Source: Mesorhizobium sp. GbtcB19 | GTDB lineage: Bacteria; Pseudomonadota; Alphaproteobacteria; Rhizobiales; Rhizobiaceae | Direction: 5' to 3' | Assembly (NCBI RefSeq): GCF_019091085.1 | Contig: NZ_JAGXJY010000002.1 | Span: forward strand, 35,683-99,682 | DNA length: 64,000 nucleotides | Part shown: positions 43,414 through 51,960 of the stretch, in pieces | Layout of the letters: every line of letters begins with the position of its first letter | Position numbering within the stretch: the stretch's first letter is position 1 | Position numbers and translations under genes: made by a program | The notes under the pieces: model-generated | Told to the model about the DNA's origin: nothing | The model's database searches: none | Seen by the model: the letters and a program-made list of their open reading frames with translations, nothing else

Positions 43414-43446
43414 AAGAAAAGAGCCGCTTCGAGCGGCTCTTTTCTT
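43414..43446. terminator. Strong intrinsic bidirectional terminator
   Basis: A perfect 15-base stem with a 3-base loop: AAGAAAAGAGCCGCT, TCG, AGCGGCTCTTTTCTT. The U-rich 3' side appears on both strands. It lies between the convergent EamA exporter and mutL genes and should stop both transcripts. Confidence 0.9.
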
Positions 43447-43447
43447 G

Positions 43448-43574
43448 CCCCCTCATCCGGCCGCTACGCGGCCACCTTCTCCCCGTCGGGGAGAAGAGAT
43501 TGGCGCCAGCGCCGAAAGTCTCCTCTCCCCACCGGGGAGAAGTCAGCCGAGCGAAGCGGAGGCTGGGTGAGGGG
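43448..43574. repeat. Paired inverted intergenic repeat, type A
   Basis: A unit with CCCCTCATCC and the hairpin CTTCTCCCCGTCGGGGAGAAG (43475-43495, quoted as two arms: CTTCTCCCC/GGGGAGAAG) is followed, inverted, by CTCTCCCCACCGGGGAG and GGTGAGGGG. Same family as 9721-9883. It fills the mutL 3' region. Confidence 0.8.
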
Positions 43575-43584
43575 CCTGGCGCAC

Positions 43585-45459
43585 TCACCGCCGACCGAAC
43601 AGCCGCTCGATATCGGCGAGCTTGAGCTCGATATAGGTCGGGCGGCCGTGGTTGCAGGTGCCTGAACCCGGCGTCGCCTCCATCTGGCGCAGCAGTGCAT
43701 TCATTTCCTCGGCCTTGAGTAGCCGGCCAGAGCGCACCGAGCCGTGGCAGGCCATGGTCGCGGCGATTCTATCCAGCCGCTCCTTGAGCGTCTCGACGGT
43801 ATCGTTGTCAGCGATCTCGTCGGCAAGGTCGCGCACCAGTTGCTGCACATTGGTCTCGCCGAGCATCGAGGGCGTCTCGCGCACCGCCACCGCGCCGGGC
43901 CCGAAGCGCTCCAGGCCGAGGCCGAATTTGGCGAGCGTGTCGGAATGCATGGCCAGCCGCTCGGCGTCTTCTTCCGGCAGGTCGACGATCTCGGGCAAAA
44001 GCAGCATCTGCGAGGGCACCGCGCGCGAATGCAACGCGTTCTTCAGCGCCTCATAGACCAGCCGCTCATGCGCGGCATGCTGGTCGACGATGACGAGCGA
44101 ATCCCTGGTCTGGGCGACGATGTAGTTCTCATGCACCTGCGCGCGCGCCGCACCCAGCACCATGCCGAGCAGCGCCTCGGCCGGCTCGGCCAAGCCGGCG
44201 CGGGCATCGGCGCTGGCCAGAGGTCCGGTGTCGAAGGCGGCCTGTTCGTTTTCGGCGAAACCACTGGATCGCGGCCTTGCCGCGCCATAGCCCATATCCA
44301 GCGGCCGATGCGCCGAGCGCAACGGATCGAAGCCGCCGGAGCCGGAAGCGTGATAGGCGGCCTCGTAGCTGCGGTGGCCGCCGGTCGGGCCGGGATGCGA
44401 ATAGGGCGCCGCGCCCGGTCGGAACGCCGCCATCATGCCGGCGGCACCCGTGGTTGCCGCGCGGATGCCGGCGCCGGCCAGCGCCTCGCGGATGGCGCCG
44501 ACGATCAGCCCGCGCACCAGGCCCGGATCGCGGAAGCGCACATCGGCCTTGGCCGGATGGACGTTGACGTCGACCGTCGTCGGATCGAGCGACAGGAAGA
44601 GCACGGTGACGGCGTGCCGGTCGCGCGGCAGAACGTCGGCGAAGGCGCCGCGGATCGCGCCGGCGATCAATTTGTCACGCACCGGCCGGCCGTTGACATA
44701 GGCATATTGCTGCAGCGCGTTGGCGCGCGTGTAGGACGGGATCGAGACGTGGCCGGCAAGATGCACGCCGTCGCGCATGGCATCGATGGCAATGGCGTTG
44801 TCGGGGAAATCCTTGCCCATTACTTGCGCGACGCGCGCAAGCCTGCCTTCCGGCGTGCCGCTGGTCGCCGGCAACTCCAGCGTCGAGCGGTCGGAGCCGG
44901 CCAGCGTAAAGCGCACGGCCGGAAAGGCAATGGCGATGCGCTTCACCACGTCGCTGGTCGCCGAGCTTTCGGCGCGCTCGCCTTTCATGAATTTGAGCCT
45001 GGCGGGCGTGGCGAAGAAGAGGTCGCGTACCTCGACCGTCGTGCCGCGATTGGCGGCCGCCGGCTTCACCGGTGACACCCGGCCGCCGTCGATGCCGATC
45101 TCCGCCGCGCTGTCGCCGCTTGCCGTGCGCGAGCGGATCGACAGCCGCGCGACCGAACCGATCGAGGGCAGCGCCTCGCCGCGGAAGCCGAGCGAGCGGA
45201 TGTCGTGGATGTCGTCGGAAAGCTTGGACGTGCAATGCCGCGCGATCGCCAGCGCCAGCTCCGGTTCGGCAATGCCCGAGCCGTCGTCGGTGACGCGGAT
45301 CAGGTTCAACCCGCCGCCCGCCGTGACGATCTCGACCTTGCTTGCGCCGGCATCGAGCGCGTTCTCGACCAACTCCTTCACCACGCTTGCCGGACGCTCG
45401 ATGACCTCGCCGGCGGCGATCTGGTTGATCATCGTTTCGGAAAGCTGGCGGATGGGCAT
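43585..45459 (-). CDS. mutL: DNA mismatch repair protein MutL
   Basis: 624 residues starting [24 protein letters not shown] ATPase motifs: [25 protein letters not shown] and [13 protein letters not shown]. The C-terminal domain has the endonuclease metal motif [12 protein letters not shown] (DQHAx2Ex4E), and ACHGSVR and CNHGRPT. MutL of organisms without MutH and Dam is itself the strand-nicking enzyme, which agrees. The middle 150 residues are a Pro/Gly/Ser-rich linker. Located in the place usual for rhizobia downstream of lpxK/DUF2093. Confidence 0.97.
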   Translation of the reverse strand: MPIRQLSETMINQIAAGEVIERPASVVKELVENALDAGASKVEIVTAGGGLNLIRVTDDGSGIAEPELALAIARHCTSKLSDDIHDIRSLGFRGEALPSIGSVARLSIRSRTASGDSAAEIGIDGGRVSPVKPAAANRGTTVEVRDLFFATPARLKFMKGERAESSATSDVVKRIAIAFPAVRFTLAGSDRSTLELPATSGTPEGRLARVAQVMGKDFPDNAIAIDAMRDGVHLAGHVSIPSYTRANALQQYAYVNGRPVRDKLIAGAIRGAFADVLPRDRHAVTVLFLSLDPTTVDVNVHPAKADVRFRDPGLVRGLIVGAIREALAGAGIRAATTGAAGMMAAFRPGAAPYSHPGPTGGHRSYEAAYHASGSGGFDPLRSAHRPLDMGYGAARPRSSGFAENEQAAFDTGPLASADARAGLAEPAEALLGMVLGAARAQVHENYIVAQTRDSLVIVDQHAAHERLVYEALKNALHSRAVPSQMLLLPEIVDLPEEDAERLAMHSDTLAKFGLGLERFGPGAVAVRETPSMLGETNVQQLVRDLADEIADNDTVETLKERLDRIAATMACHGSVRSGRLLKAEEMNALLRQMEATPGSGTCNHGRPTYIELKLADIERLFGRR

Positions 45460-45523
45460 GCGGCGATTATAGGCGGATTCGAGACCTGGGCGGAAGGGTT
45501 CGATCGAGAGGCTGGCGGGACAG

Positions 45524-45680
45524 CACCCCCCTCTGGCCTGCCGGCCAGCTCCCCCGCAAGGGGGGAGATTGGCTGTGTCATCGCCTCGCTTCTTCTGCAA
45601 CGTACGAGATTGGCGAAGGCTTGCGTGAAGGCCGATCTCCCCCCTTGCGGGGGAGATGTCCGGCAGGACAGAGGGGGGTG
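45524..45680. repeat. Paired inverted intergenic repeat, type B
   Basis: Left unit 45524-45569 (CACCCCCCTCTGGCCTGCCG at its start) and its inverted, imperfect partner 45634-45680 (ending GGCAGGACAGAGGGGGGTG). Both contain a CTCCCCC...GGGGGAG hairpin. A close copy is at 51178-51336. The mutL-LysR gap of 260 bases holds nothing else I can support. Confidence 0.85.
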
Positions 45681-45719
45681 TGAAGGATCGCTGCGATCGC
45701 AATTGCGTAGCGATGCAAT

Positions 45720-46622
45720 CTAAGCTTGCGCCACCAGCCAGTCCCTGACCCGGCGCGCATTGTCTGTGAGGTCGCGGTTCTTCGGCCAGATGACATGGAA
45801 ACCGATGCCGGTCCGCATCACATGATCGGTCACCGGCACCAGCAGCCCCGACGCGACCAGACGCTCGACCAGATGCCGCCATCCGAGCGAGATGCCTTGT
45901 CCTTCCATCACCGCCTGGATCACCAGCGCGTAATCGTTGATGCGCAGGCCGCGCTCGGCATTGCGCAGGCTGGTGCCGGCCGACGCGAACCATTCGTCCC
46001 AGTTCGGCGCCTCGCGATAGGGCTCCTCCAGATGGATCAACCGGTGCGTGGCCAGTTCCTCGACCGTCTTCGGCATGCCGAATTTGGCGAGATAGCTCGG
46101 CCCCGCGACCGGGAAGATCTCTTCCTCCGACAGCGACAGCGAGTGGTAGTCCGGCCAGTCGCGCGGCACGCCGCCGCGCACGCCGAGCGGAATGCCCTCG
46201 GCGATGATGTCGAGGTCGCGGTCGGCCGTCTGGATGCGCAGATCAATGCCAGGCAGTTCGTCGCGGAACTGCTGCAGGCGCGGCATCATCCAGAATGAGC
46301 CGAAGGCGGTCGAGGCCGCAAGCGTCACATGCCCGCCAGTCGCCTGCAGGCGCAGGTCCTCCGCCGACTTGCGGATATGCGACAGGCCGAGCGAGACGTC
46401 GGCATGGAAGCGCTCGCCGGCCTCCGTCAAAAGCACCTGGCGGTGGCGGCGCTGGAACAGCTTGGCGCCGAGCTGCTCCTCCAGGCCGCGCACCGCGTAG
46501 GAGACGGCCGCCTGCGTCATGCCGAGCTCGCGTCCGGCGGCGGTGAAGCTCGACAGCCGGCCCGCCGCTTCGAAGACGATCAGGCTGCCGGCCGAGGGCA
46601 GGAGGTGGCGTAGGCTTCGCAT
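45720..46622 (-). CDS. LysR-family regulator beside the MttB-like gene
   Basis: 300 residues starting [43 protein letters not shown], of the GcvA branch; effector domain from [20 protein letters not shown]. Divergent from the MttB-superfamily gene at 46713 (90-base gap), which is its likely target, with methylated amines or betaines as plausible effectors. That is inference from position. Confidence 0.9.
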   Translation of the reverse strand: MRSLRHLLPSAGSLIVFEAAGRLSSFTAAGRELGMTQAAVSYAVRGLEEQLGAKLFQRRHRQVLLTEAGERFHADVSLGLSHIRKSAEDLRLQATGGHVTLAASTAFGSFWMMPRLQQFRDELPGIDLRIQTADRDLDIIAEGIPLGVRGGVPRDWPDYHSLSLSEEEIFPVAGPSYLAKFGMPKTVEELATHRLIHLEEPYREAPNWDEWFASAGTSLRNAERGLRINDYALVIQAVMEGQGISLGWRHLVERLVASGLLVPVTDHVMRTGIGFHVIWPKNRDLTDNARRVRDWLVAQA

Positions 46623-46712
46623 AAGGTGAGCTTATACAAGAGATCAGGATTTTCCAGCGTCACATCCATATTTCGTCTCGCTAACTTGGTCGGGCGGGAA
46701 GAAGGAGACCCC

Positions 46713-48263
46713 ATGAACGCACCGGCCGCTGAATTGACCGAACAGACCCACCGCCGCGGCGGTGGCCGGCTTGGCCGCAAGGCGCTGAGAAGCGCGCCGA
46801 TAGCGTCCTTCCCGACCCTTGTCCGGCAGATCCCCGCCTACGAGATCGTGCCCGACGAGGCGGTGGAACTGATCCACGAGGAATCGCTCAAGATCCTCGA
46901 GGAGGTGGGTTGCGAGTTCCGCGACGACGGCGCGATCGCGCTCTGGAAAGCGGCAGGCGCCGATGTCCGCGAAACACGTGTGCGCATCGACCGCGCGCTT
47001 TTGATGGAACTGGTCTCGAAGGTTCCGGCGGAATTCACGCTCCATGCGCGCAATCCCGAGCGCACCGTGCGCGTCGGCGGCAAGAACTCGATCTTCGTGC
47101 CGATGTATGGCGCGCCCTATATCCGCGACCTCGACAACAAGCGGCGCTACGGCTCGCTCGCCGACCTCAACAATTTCCACAAGATGGCCTACATGGCGCC
47201 GGCGCTGCATTCGTCGAGCTCGGTCATCTGCGAGCCGATGGAAATCCCGGTGCCGAAACGGCACCTGCACATCATCCACTCGGCGCTGAAACATTCCGAC
47301 AAGCCGTTCATGGGCATCGTGACGTCGAAGGAGCGCGCCGAGGACACGATGGCGATGGCTGCGATCGTCTTCGGCGAGGATTTCGTGCGCGACAATCCCG
47401 TGCTGGTGGCGATCACGAACTGCAATTCGCCGCTGGTGTGGGACGCCACCATGATCGACGCCATGCGGGTCTATGCCAGCCACAACCAGCCGCTGATCCT
47501 GGCGCCATTCGCGCTGTGCGGCGCCTCGACCTCGGCCTCCGCCGTCGGCGCGGTGGCGCAGGTCAACGCCGAGGCGCTGGCCGGCGTGGCGCTGACGCAG
47601 CTCATCCGTCCCGGTTCGCCGCAGCTCTACGGCCAGTTCATGGTCACGGTCGACATGAAGACCGGCGCACCGATGGGCGGCACCCCTGAGGCGGCGCAGA
47701 TGATGTATCTGATGGGCGCGCTGGCCAGGAAATACAAGCTGCCCTGGCGCACCTCCGGCTTCCATGTCGGCTCCAAGCTCAACGACGCCCAGGCCGGCTA
47801 CGAGGCGAACATGCTGATGCATGCCGCGATCCTTTCCGGCGCCAATTACATCTGGCATTCCGCCGGCTGGCTGGAAGCGGGGCTGACCTGCGGCTATTCG
47901 AAATTCGCCACCGACTGCGAGCAGCTGGTCGGCTGGTACAAATATGCCGGCGGCGTGCCTTTCGACGATTTCAAGGAAGCGATGGCGGCGATCCGCGAGG
48001 TCGGTCCGCAAGGCCATTTCCTCGGTACGCAGCACACGCTCGAGCATTTCGAGAGCGCCTTCTTCATGCCCAACATCATGGACTTCAATTCCTTCGAGCA
48101 ATGGAGCGCCGAAGGCGCGAAGGACCACGACACGCGCGGCCGCGAAAAGGCGCGCAGCATGCTCGCCGACTATCAGGAGCCGAAGCTCGACGAGGGCGTT
48201 GCCGAGGGTCTCGCGGATTTGATCGCGCGGCGTGAGGAAAAGCTGCCCGACAGCGTTAGTTGA
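46713..48263 (+). CDS. MttB-superfamily methyltransferase without pyrrolysine
   Basis: 516 residues; GAAGGAG seven bases before the ATG. The whole length matches the trimethylamine methyltransferase (MttB) family: AYEIVPDEAVELIHEESLKI, FVPMYGAPYIRDLD, LHIIHSALKHSDKPFMGIVT and GAPMGGTPEAAQMMYLMGAL. The frame is uninterrupted by UAG, so it is not the pyrrolysine enzyme. Such members demethylate quaternary amines (glycine betaine, proline betaine, carnitine) onto a corrinoid protein. No corrinoid protein gene is adjacent. Followed by a family 5 binding protein 63 bases on. Confidence 0.93.
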   Translation: MNAPAAELTEQTHRRGGGRLGRKALRSAPIASFPTLVRQIPAYEIVPDEAVELIHEESLKILEEVGCEFRDDGAIALWKAAGADVRETRVRIDRALLMELVSKVPAEFTLHARNPERTVRVGGKNSIFVPMYGAPYIRDLDNKRRYGSLADLNNFHKMAYMAPALHSSSSVICEPMEIPVPKRHLHIIHSALKHSDKPFMGIVTSKERAEDTMAMAAIVFGEDFVRDNPVLVAITNCNSPLVWDATMIDAMRVYASHNQPLILAPFALCGASTSASAVGAVAQVNAEALAGVALTQLIRPGSPQLYGQFMVTVDMKTGAPMGGTPEAAQMMYLMGALARKYKLPWRTSGFHVGSKLNDAQAGYEANMLMHAAILSGANYIWHSAGWLEAGLTCGYSKFATDCEQLVGWYKYAGGVPFDDFKEAMAAIREVGPQGHFLGTQHTLEHFESAFFMPNIMDFNSFEQWSAEGAKDHDTRGREKARSMLADYQEPKLDEGVAEGLADLIARREEKLPDSVS

Positions 48264-48326
48264 TAGAGGCAGCGTTAGTTGAACCAAAAAGGGCGAAGAC
48301 CCGATCCAAACAATGGGAGAACGACA

Positions 48327-49976
48327 ATGACGATTTTCAGAAGCAACGGCGACCGGGTTCCGGCCGCTATCGAGGCTATGGCGGAGGAGGCGCGGGCGGG
48401 CCGCGTCGACCGGCGCGAATTCCTGGCGCTGGCCAGCGCCTTCGGCGCATCGACGGCTTTCGCCTATGGCATGCTCGGCCTTGCTGCACCGACCAAGGCG
48501 CTGGCCGACGAGCCGAAGAAGGGCGGGACGCTGCATGTCGCGATGTCGGTCAAGGCGCAGAAGGATCCGCGCACCTATGACTGGACGGAGATGGCGAACG
48601 TCACGCGCACCTGGCTGGAGCCGCTGGTGCGATACACGCACCAGTTCACCTTCGAGCCGGTGCTGCTCGAAAGCTGGGACATCAATGACGACGCCACCGA
48701 ATACACGCTGCATCTGCGCAAGGGCGTAACCTGGAACAATGGTGACGCCTTCAACGCCGATGACGTGGTCGCCAATCTGAACCGCTGGTGCGAGAAGGGC
48801 GCTTCCGGCAATTCGATGGCCGCCCGCGTCGGTGCGCTGGTCGACCCCAAGACCGGCAAGGCGAAGGACGGCGCCATCACCAAGGTCGACGATCACACGG
48901 TCAAGCTGAAGCTCAACGAAGCCGATATCGCCATCATCCCGGGCTTCACCGACTATCCGGCGCTGGTCGTGCATCGCGACTTCGACAAGGATGGCGCCGA
49001 CCCGATCAAGAAGCCGATCGGCACCGGAGCGTTCGAGCTGGTCTCCTACGATGTCGGCCAGAAAGCGGTCGTCAAGCGGCGCGAGAACGGCAAGTGGTGG
49101 GGTGGCGAGGCGCCGCTCGATAGCGTGGAGTTCATCGATTACGGCACCGACTTCAACGCCACGCTCAATGCCTTCGATTCAGGCGAGGTGGACCTCGATT
49201 TCGAAACGCCGGCCGACTACATCGACCCGCTGGACAAGATGGGCCTGGTGAAATCCGAGGTCGCGACGGCGACCACGCTCGTTGCCCGCACCAACATCAC
49301 CCACAAGCCCTATGACGACAAGCGGGTGCGCAACGCGCTGCAGATGGCGGTCGACAACAACCAGGTCATGCAGCTCGGCTACAACGGCCGCGGCACGGTC
49401 GGCGAGAACCATCATGTCAGCCCGATCCATCCTGAATACTACCCGCTACCCAAGAAGGAGCGCGACTCCGCCGGCGCCAAGAAGCTGATGGCCGACGCTG
49501 GCCAGGCCGACTTCGAGCATGAGCTGATCACGGTCGAGGACGAATGGCAGAAGAACACCGGCGACGCCATTGCCGGCCAGTTGCGCGATGCCGGCATCAA
49601 GGTGAAGCGCACCGTGCTGCCCGGCTCGACCTTCTGGAACGACTGGACGAAATATCCTTATTCGATGACCATCTGGTACATGCGCCCGCTCGGCGTGCAG
49701 GTGCTGGCGCTCGGCTACCGCAGCGGCGAGGCCTGGAACGAGACGGCCTTTTCCAACCCGGACTTCGACGCCAAGCTCAAGGAGGCGCTTTCGCTGGCCG
49801 ATCCCGCCAAGCGCAAGGAGGTAATGAAGGACGTCGAGGCGATCCTGCAGGACTCCGGCGTCATCATCCAGCCGTTCTGGCAGAAGCTCTACTGCCACAT
49901 GAACAAGAAGGTGAAGAACTACTCGATGCACCAGACCTACGAAATGGACTTCCAGAACGTCTGGCTGGAGGCCTGA
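48327..49976 (+). CDS. ABC transporter family 5 substrate-binding protein, Tat-exported
   Basis: 549 residues; GGGAGA six bases before the ATG. The N-terminus carries a Tat-like signal, [20 protein letters not shown], cleaved after ALA. The mature protein is a family 5 (dipeptide/oligopeptide, DppA-like) binder: [40 protein letters not shown] and [12 protein letters not shown]. No permease or ATPase genes follow in the window. Direction and closeness to the MttB-like gene suggest capture of a betaine or related amine, though family 5 proteins usually take peptides. Confidence 0.9.
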   Translation: MTIFRSNGDRVPAAIEAMAEEARAGRVDRREFLALASAFGASTAFAYGMLGLAAPTKALADEPKKGGTLHVAMSVKAQKDPRTYDWTEMANVTRTWLEPLVRYTHQFTFEPVLLESWDINDDATEYTLHLRKGVTWNNGDAFNADDVVANLNRWCEKGASGNSMAARVGALVDPKTGKAKDGAITKVDDHTVKLKLNEADIAIIPGFTDYPALVVHRDFDKDGADPIKKPIGTGAFELVSYDVGQKAVVKRRENGKWWGGEAPLDSVEFIDYGTDFNATLNAFDSGEVDLDFETPADYIDPLDKMGLVKSEVATATTLVARTNITHKPYDDKRVRNALQMAVDNNQVMQLGYNGRGTVGENHHVSPIHPEYYPLPKKERDSAGAKKLMADAGQADFEHELITVEDEWQKNTGDAIAGQLRDAGIKVKRTVLPGSTFWNDWTKYPYSMTIWYMRPLGVQVLALGYRSGEAWNETAFSNPDFDAKLKEALSLADPAKRKEVMKDVEAILQDSGVIIQPFWQKLYCHMNKKVKNYSMHQTYEMDFQNVWLEA

Positions 49977-50027
49977 GACTGTCGGCACAAGGACTTCATG
50001 AGCCCCAAAAAAGCCGATATGCAGGAT

Positions 50028-50053
50028 GCGTGGTGGCGATCTTGCCACCACGC
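50028..50053. terminator. Hairpin between binding protein and DUF3828-like genes
   Basis: Perfect 10-base arms GCGTGGTGGC (50028-50037) and GCCACCACGC (50044-50053), 6-base loop GATCTT. No U-tract follows. It lies 24 bases before the next start codon, so it may terminate the upstream transcript or attenuate translation of the next gene. Confidence 0.55.
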
Positions 50054-50076
50054 CGCCGAACATCCGGAGATCCTGC

Positions 50077-50550
50077 ATGAAACTGATGGTGCTTGCCGCT
50101 GCCATGTCGATTGCCTTGCCCGCCACTGCGCTCGCCGGGCCGGCTTCCAACGCCGTGAAGTTCTTCTATGTGCCTGAGGTGAAGTTCGAGGGGGACGCGA
50201 AATACCGCGACCGCTTCACCGAGCCGGTCACCAAGCTGTTCGAGGCCAATGACAAGGCGCAGAAGGAGAAGCCCGACGAAGTGTCCTGCCTCGACTTCGA
50301 CCCCGGTCTCGACGCGCAGGATTTCGATCAGAAGACCCTGTCGAAGACGCTGAAGCTCACCGAGGCCGTCAACGGCGACACCGCCGAGGTGACGGCAAAC
50401 TTCAATCTTTTCCCGCAAGGCGACGACTCCAAACGCGAAATGGTGTGGTCGCTGAAGAAAGTGGACGGCAAGTGGAAGATCGCCGACATCAGTTCCAAGA
50501 CCAGCGACTGGAAGCTCAGCGCGCTGGAATGCGGCTCCTCGACGGAGTGA
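50077..50550 (+). CDS. Exported DUF3828-like protein, first of a tandem pair
   Basis: 157 residues; GGAGATCCTGC before the ATG. Signal peptide MKLMVLAAAMSIALPATALA, cleaved before GPASN. The mature part AVKFFYVPEVKF...EVSCLDFDPGLD...EAVNGDTAEVTANF...WSLKKVDGKWKIADI (quoted in pieces) is similar to the DUF3828 fold, an NTF2-like cone. Two cysteines, at CLDF and near the end (LSALEC), probably form a disulfide. Paralogue of the next gene. Function unknown. Confidence 0.75.
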   Translation: MKLMVLAAAMSIALPATALAGPASNAVKFFYVPEVKFEGDAKYRDRFTEPVTKLFEANDKAQKEKPDEVSCLDFDPGLDAQDFDQKTLSKTLKLTEAVNGDTAEVTANFNLFPQGDDSKREMVWSLKKVDGKWKIADISSKTSDWKLSALECGSSTE

Positions 50551-50554
50551 CGCC

Positions 50555-51142
50555 GTGCTTCGCCGTCTCGTCCTCGCGCTGTCGAGCTTGTCGATGCTGG
50601 CCGCGGGGCTGAACGGCGGCGCCTGCGCGCAGGGGCTGTTCGGCGCGCCGCCGCCAAAAGCCTCGTCCGGCGACAATGCCTCGCCGCCGGCGGTCGACAC
50701 CTCGCCGCCGGCGGTCACGGCCCCGGAAAGCAAGCCGGCCGAACCGGCGCCTATCCTGCCTGGATCGCCGACGGCGGTGGTGAAGCCGTTCTACGAGCAT
50801 CTCGGGCTGGAATTGGACCCGGCCCAGCGCAAGAACTTCGTCGATCCGGCAAAGACCGTGCTCGACAAGAGCGATGCGCTGCGCGCTTCGGGGCAGGGCG
50901 AGTGCCTCGACCCCAACATGGCGCTCGACAATGCCGACTATGACAAGCTCGCCATCGACAGGAGCCTACGAACCATCGAGGCCGTCAACGGCGACCAGGC
51001 CAAGGTGGTCGTCGCCTTCGTCGTCGAGGGTCACCAGCATCGGCTGGAATGGAAGCTGAAGAAGGTCGGCGGCGACTGGAAGGTTTCAGATCTTCTGTCG
51101 GTGACCGGCGAATGGGCGCTCAGCCAGTACCAGTGCGAGTGA
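50555..51142 (+). CDS. Exported DUF3828-like protein, second of a tandem pair
   Basis: 195 residues from a GTG with GGAGTGACGCC upstream, four bases after the preceding stop. Signal peptide MLRRLVLALSSLSMLAAGLN, then a Pro/Ser/Ala linker of about 50 residues, then the same domain as its neighbour: EAVNGDQAKVVVAF, WKLKKVGGDWKVSDL and a terminal LSQYQC. ECLDPNMALDNADYD matches SCLDFDPGLDAQDFD of the first copy. It probably arose by tandem duplication. Confidence 0.75.
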   Translation: MLRRLVLALSSLSMLAAGLNGGACAQGLFGAPPPKASSGDNASPPAVDTSPPAVTAPESKPAEPAPILPGSPTAVVKPFYEHLGLELDPAQRKNFVDPAKTVLDKSDALRASGQGECLDPNMALDNADYDKLAIDRSLRTIEAVNGDQAKVVVAFVVEGHQHRLEWKLKKVGGDWKVSDLLSVTGEWALSQYQCE

Positions 51143-51177
51143 TGATGGTGATTGAAGATCAGGGTCGGCGATCCTTC

Positions 51178-51336
51178 GCGCCCCCCTCTGGCCTGCCGGC
51201 CATCTCCCCCACGAGGGGGGAGATCAGATGTCACGCCGGCTTTCGCCAAGCTCCGACGTTGCAGGATAAGCGGGACGCCGAAGCCGCCAATCTCCCCCCT
51301 TGTGGGGGAGATGTCCGGCAGGACAGAGGGGGGCGC
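51178..51336. repeat. Paired inverted intergenic repeat, type B
   Basis: Left unit 51178-51224 and inverted partner 51290-51336, with GCGCCCCCCTCTGGCCTGCC at one end and GCAGGACAGAGGGGGGCGC at the other. Same family as 45524-45680. It separates the DUF3828-like pair from the convergent queF. Confidence 0.85.
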
Positions 51337-51363
51337 TGTCCCGCCAGCCTTTCGCGAAAAATT

Positions 51364-51825
51364 TCAGCCCCTTCCGCGATAGGGCGCGACGCCCGTATCG
51401 GGCAGCCATACGTCCTTGGGCGGGGCGCCGGTCTGCCAGAAGACGTCGATCGGGATGCCGCCGCGCGGGAACCAGTAGCCGCCGACGCGCAGCCAGAGCG
51501 GCTTGGTCACCTCGACGATGCGGCGGCCGATCATCACAGTGCACTCCTCGTGGAAGGCGCCATGGTTGCGGAACGAGGTCATGAACAGCTTGAGCGACTT
51601 CGATTCCACCAGCGTCTTGTCGGGCGCGTAGTCGATGACGATGTGGGCGAAATCGGGCTGGCCGGTGACCGGGCAGAGCGAGGTGAATTCAGGGCAGGTG
51701 AAGCGCACGATCGCCGGCGGCCCGTCGCCGCGCTGGAACGGCACGGCCTCCAGGACCGCCTGTTCGGGGCTTTGTGGCGTCTCGACGTGCTTGCCGAGCT
51801 GGGTGAGGTTTTTGGCGTCGGTCAT
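51364..51825 (-). CDS. queF: NADPH-dependent 7-cyano-7-deazaguanine reductase
   Basis: 153 residues, the unimodular (short) QueF type. Nucleophile Cys in [13 protein letters not shown] near residue 51, with the QueF family motif [16 protein letters not shown] near residue 74 and FHEECTV. It reduces preQ0 to preQ1 for tRNA queuosine. Stands alone; convergent with the tandem DUF3828-like genes and divergent from the flavoprotein at 51961. Confidence 0.95.
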   Translation of the reverse strand: MTDAKNLTQLGKHVETPQSPEQAVLEAVPFQRGDGPPAIVRFTCPEFTSLCPVTGQPDFAHIVIDYAPDKTLVESKSLKLFMTSFRNHGAFHEECTVMIGRRIVEVTKPLWLRVGGYWFPRGGIPIDVFWQTGAPPKDVWLPDTGVAPYRGRG

Positions 51826-51960
51826 GGGCGGAGCTTTCTTGGTTTTTGCCGCTCTTTAGCATCGGACAGGAAAGTGTGCAGCGGTTTTCGGATGAATCCG
51901 CGGCGTGAAATAGAAGCGGGGGCGTTCCGCTCTCGCGCAATTTGAAACGGCAGGAAGACG

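Noticed and set aside
46713..48263. Pyrrolysine-containing trimethylamine methyltransferase
   Set aside because: No in-frame amber codon and no pyl genes; the protein belongs to the non-Pyl branch.
46644..48974. Very long open frame on the minus strand opposite the MttB-like gene
   Set aside because: It is antisense to a clear family protein with a good start; the translation is rich in Arg, His, Val and Asp as expected from high-GC complementary frames and has no domain pattern.
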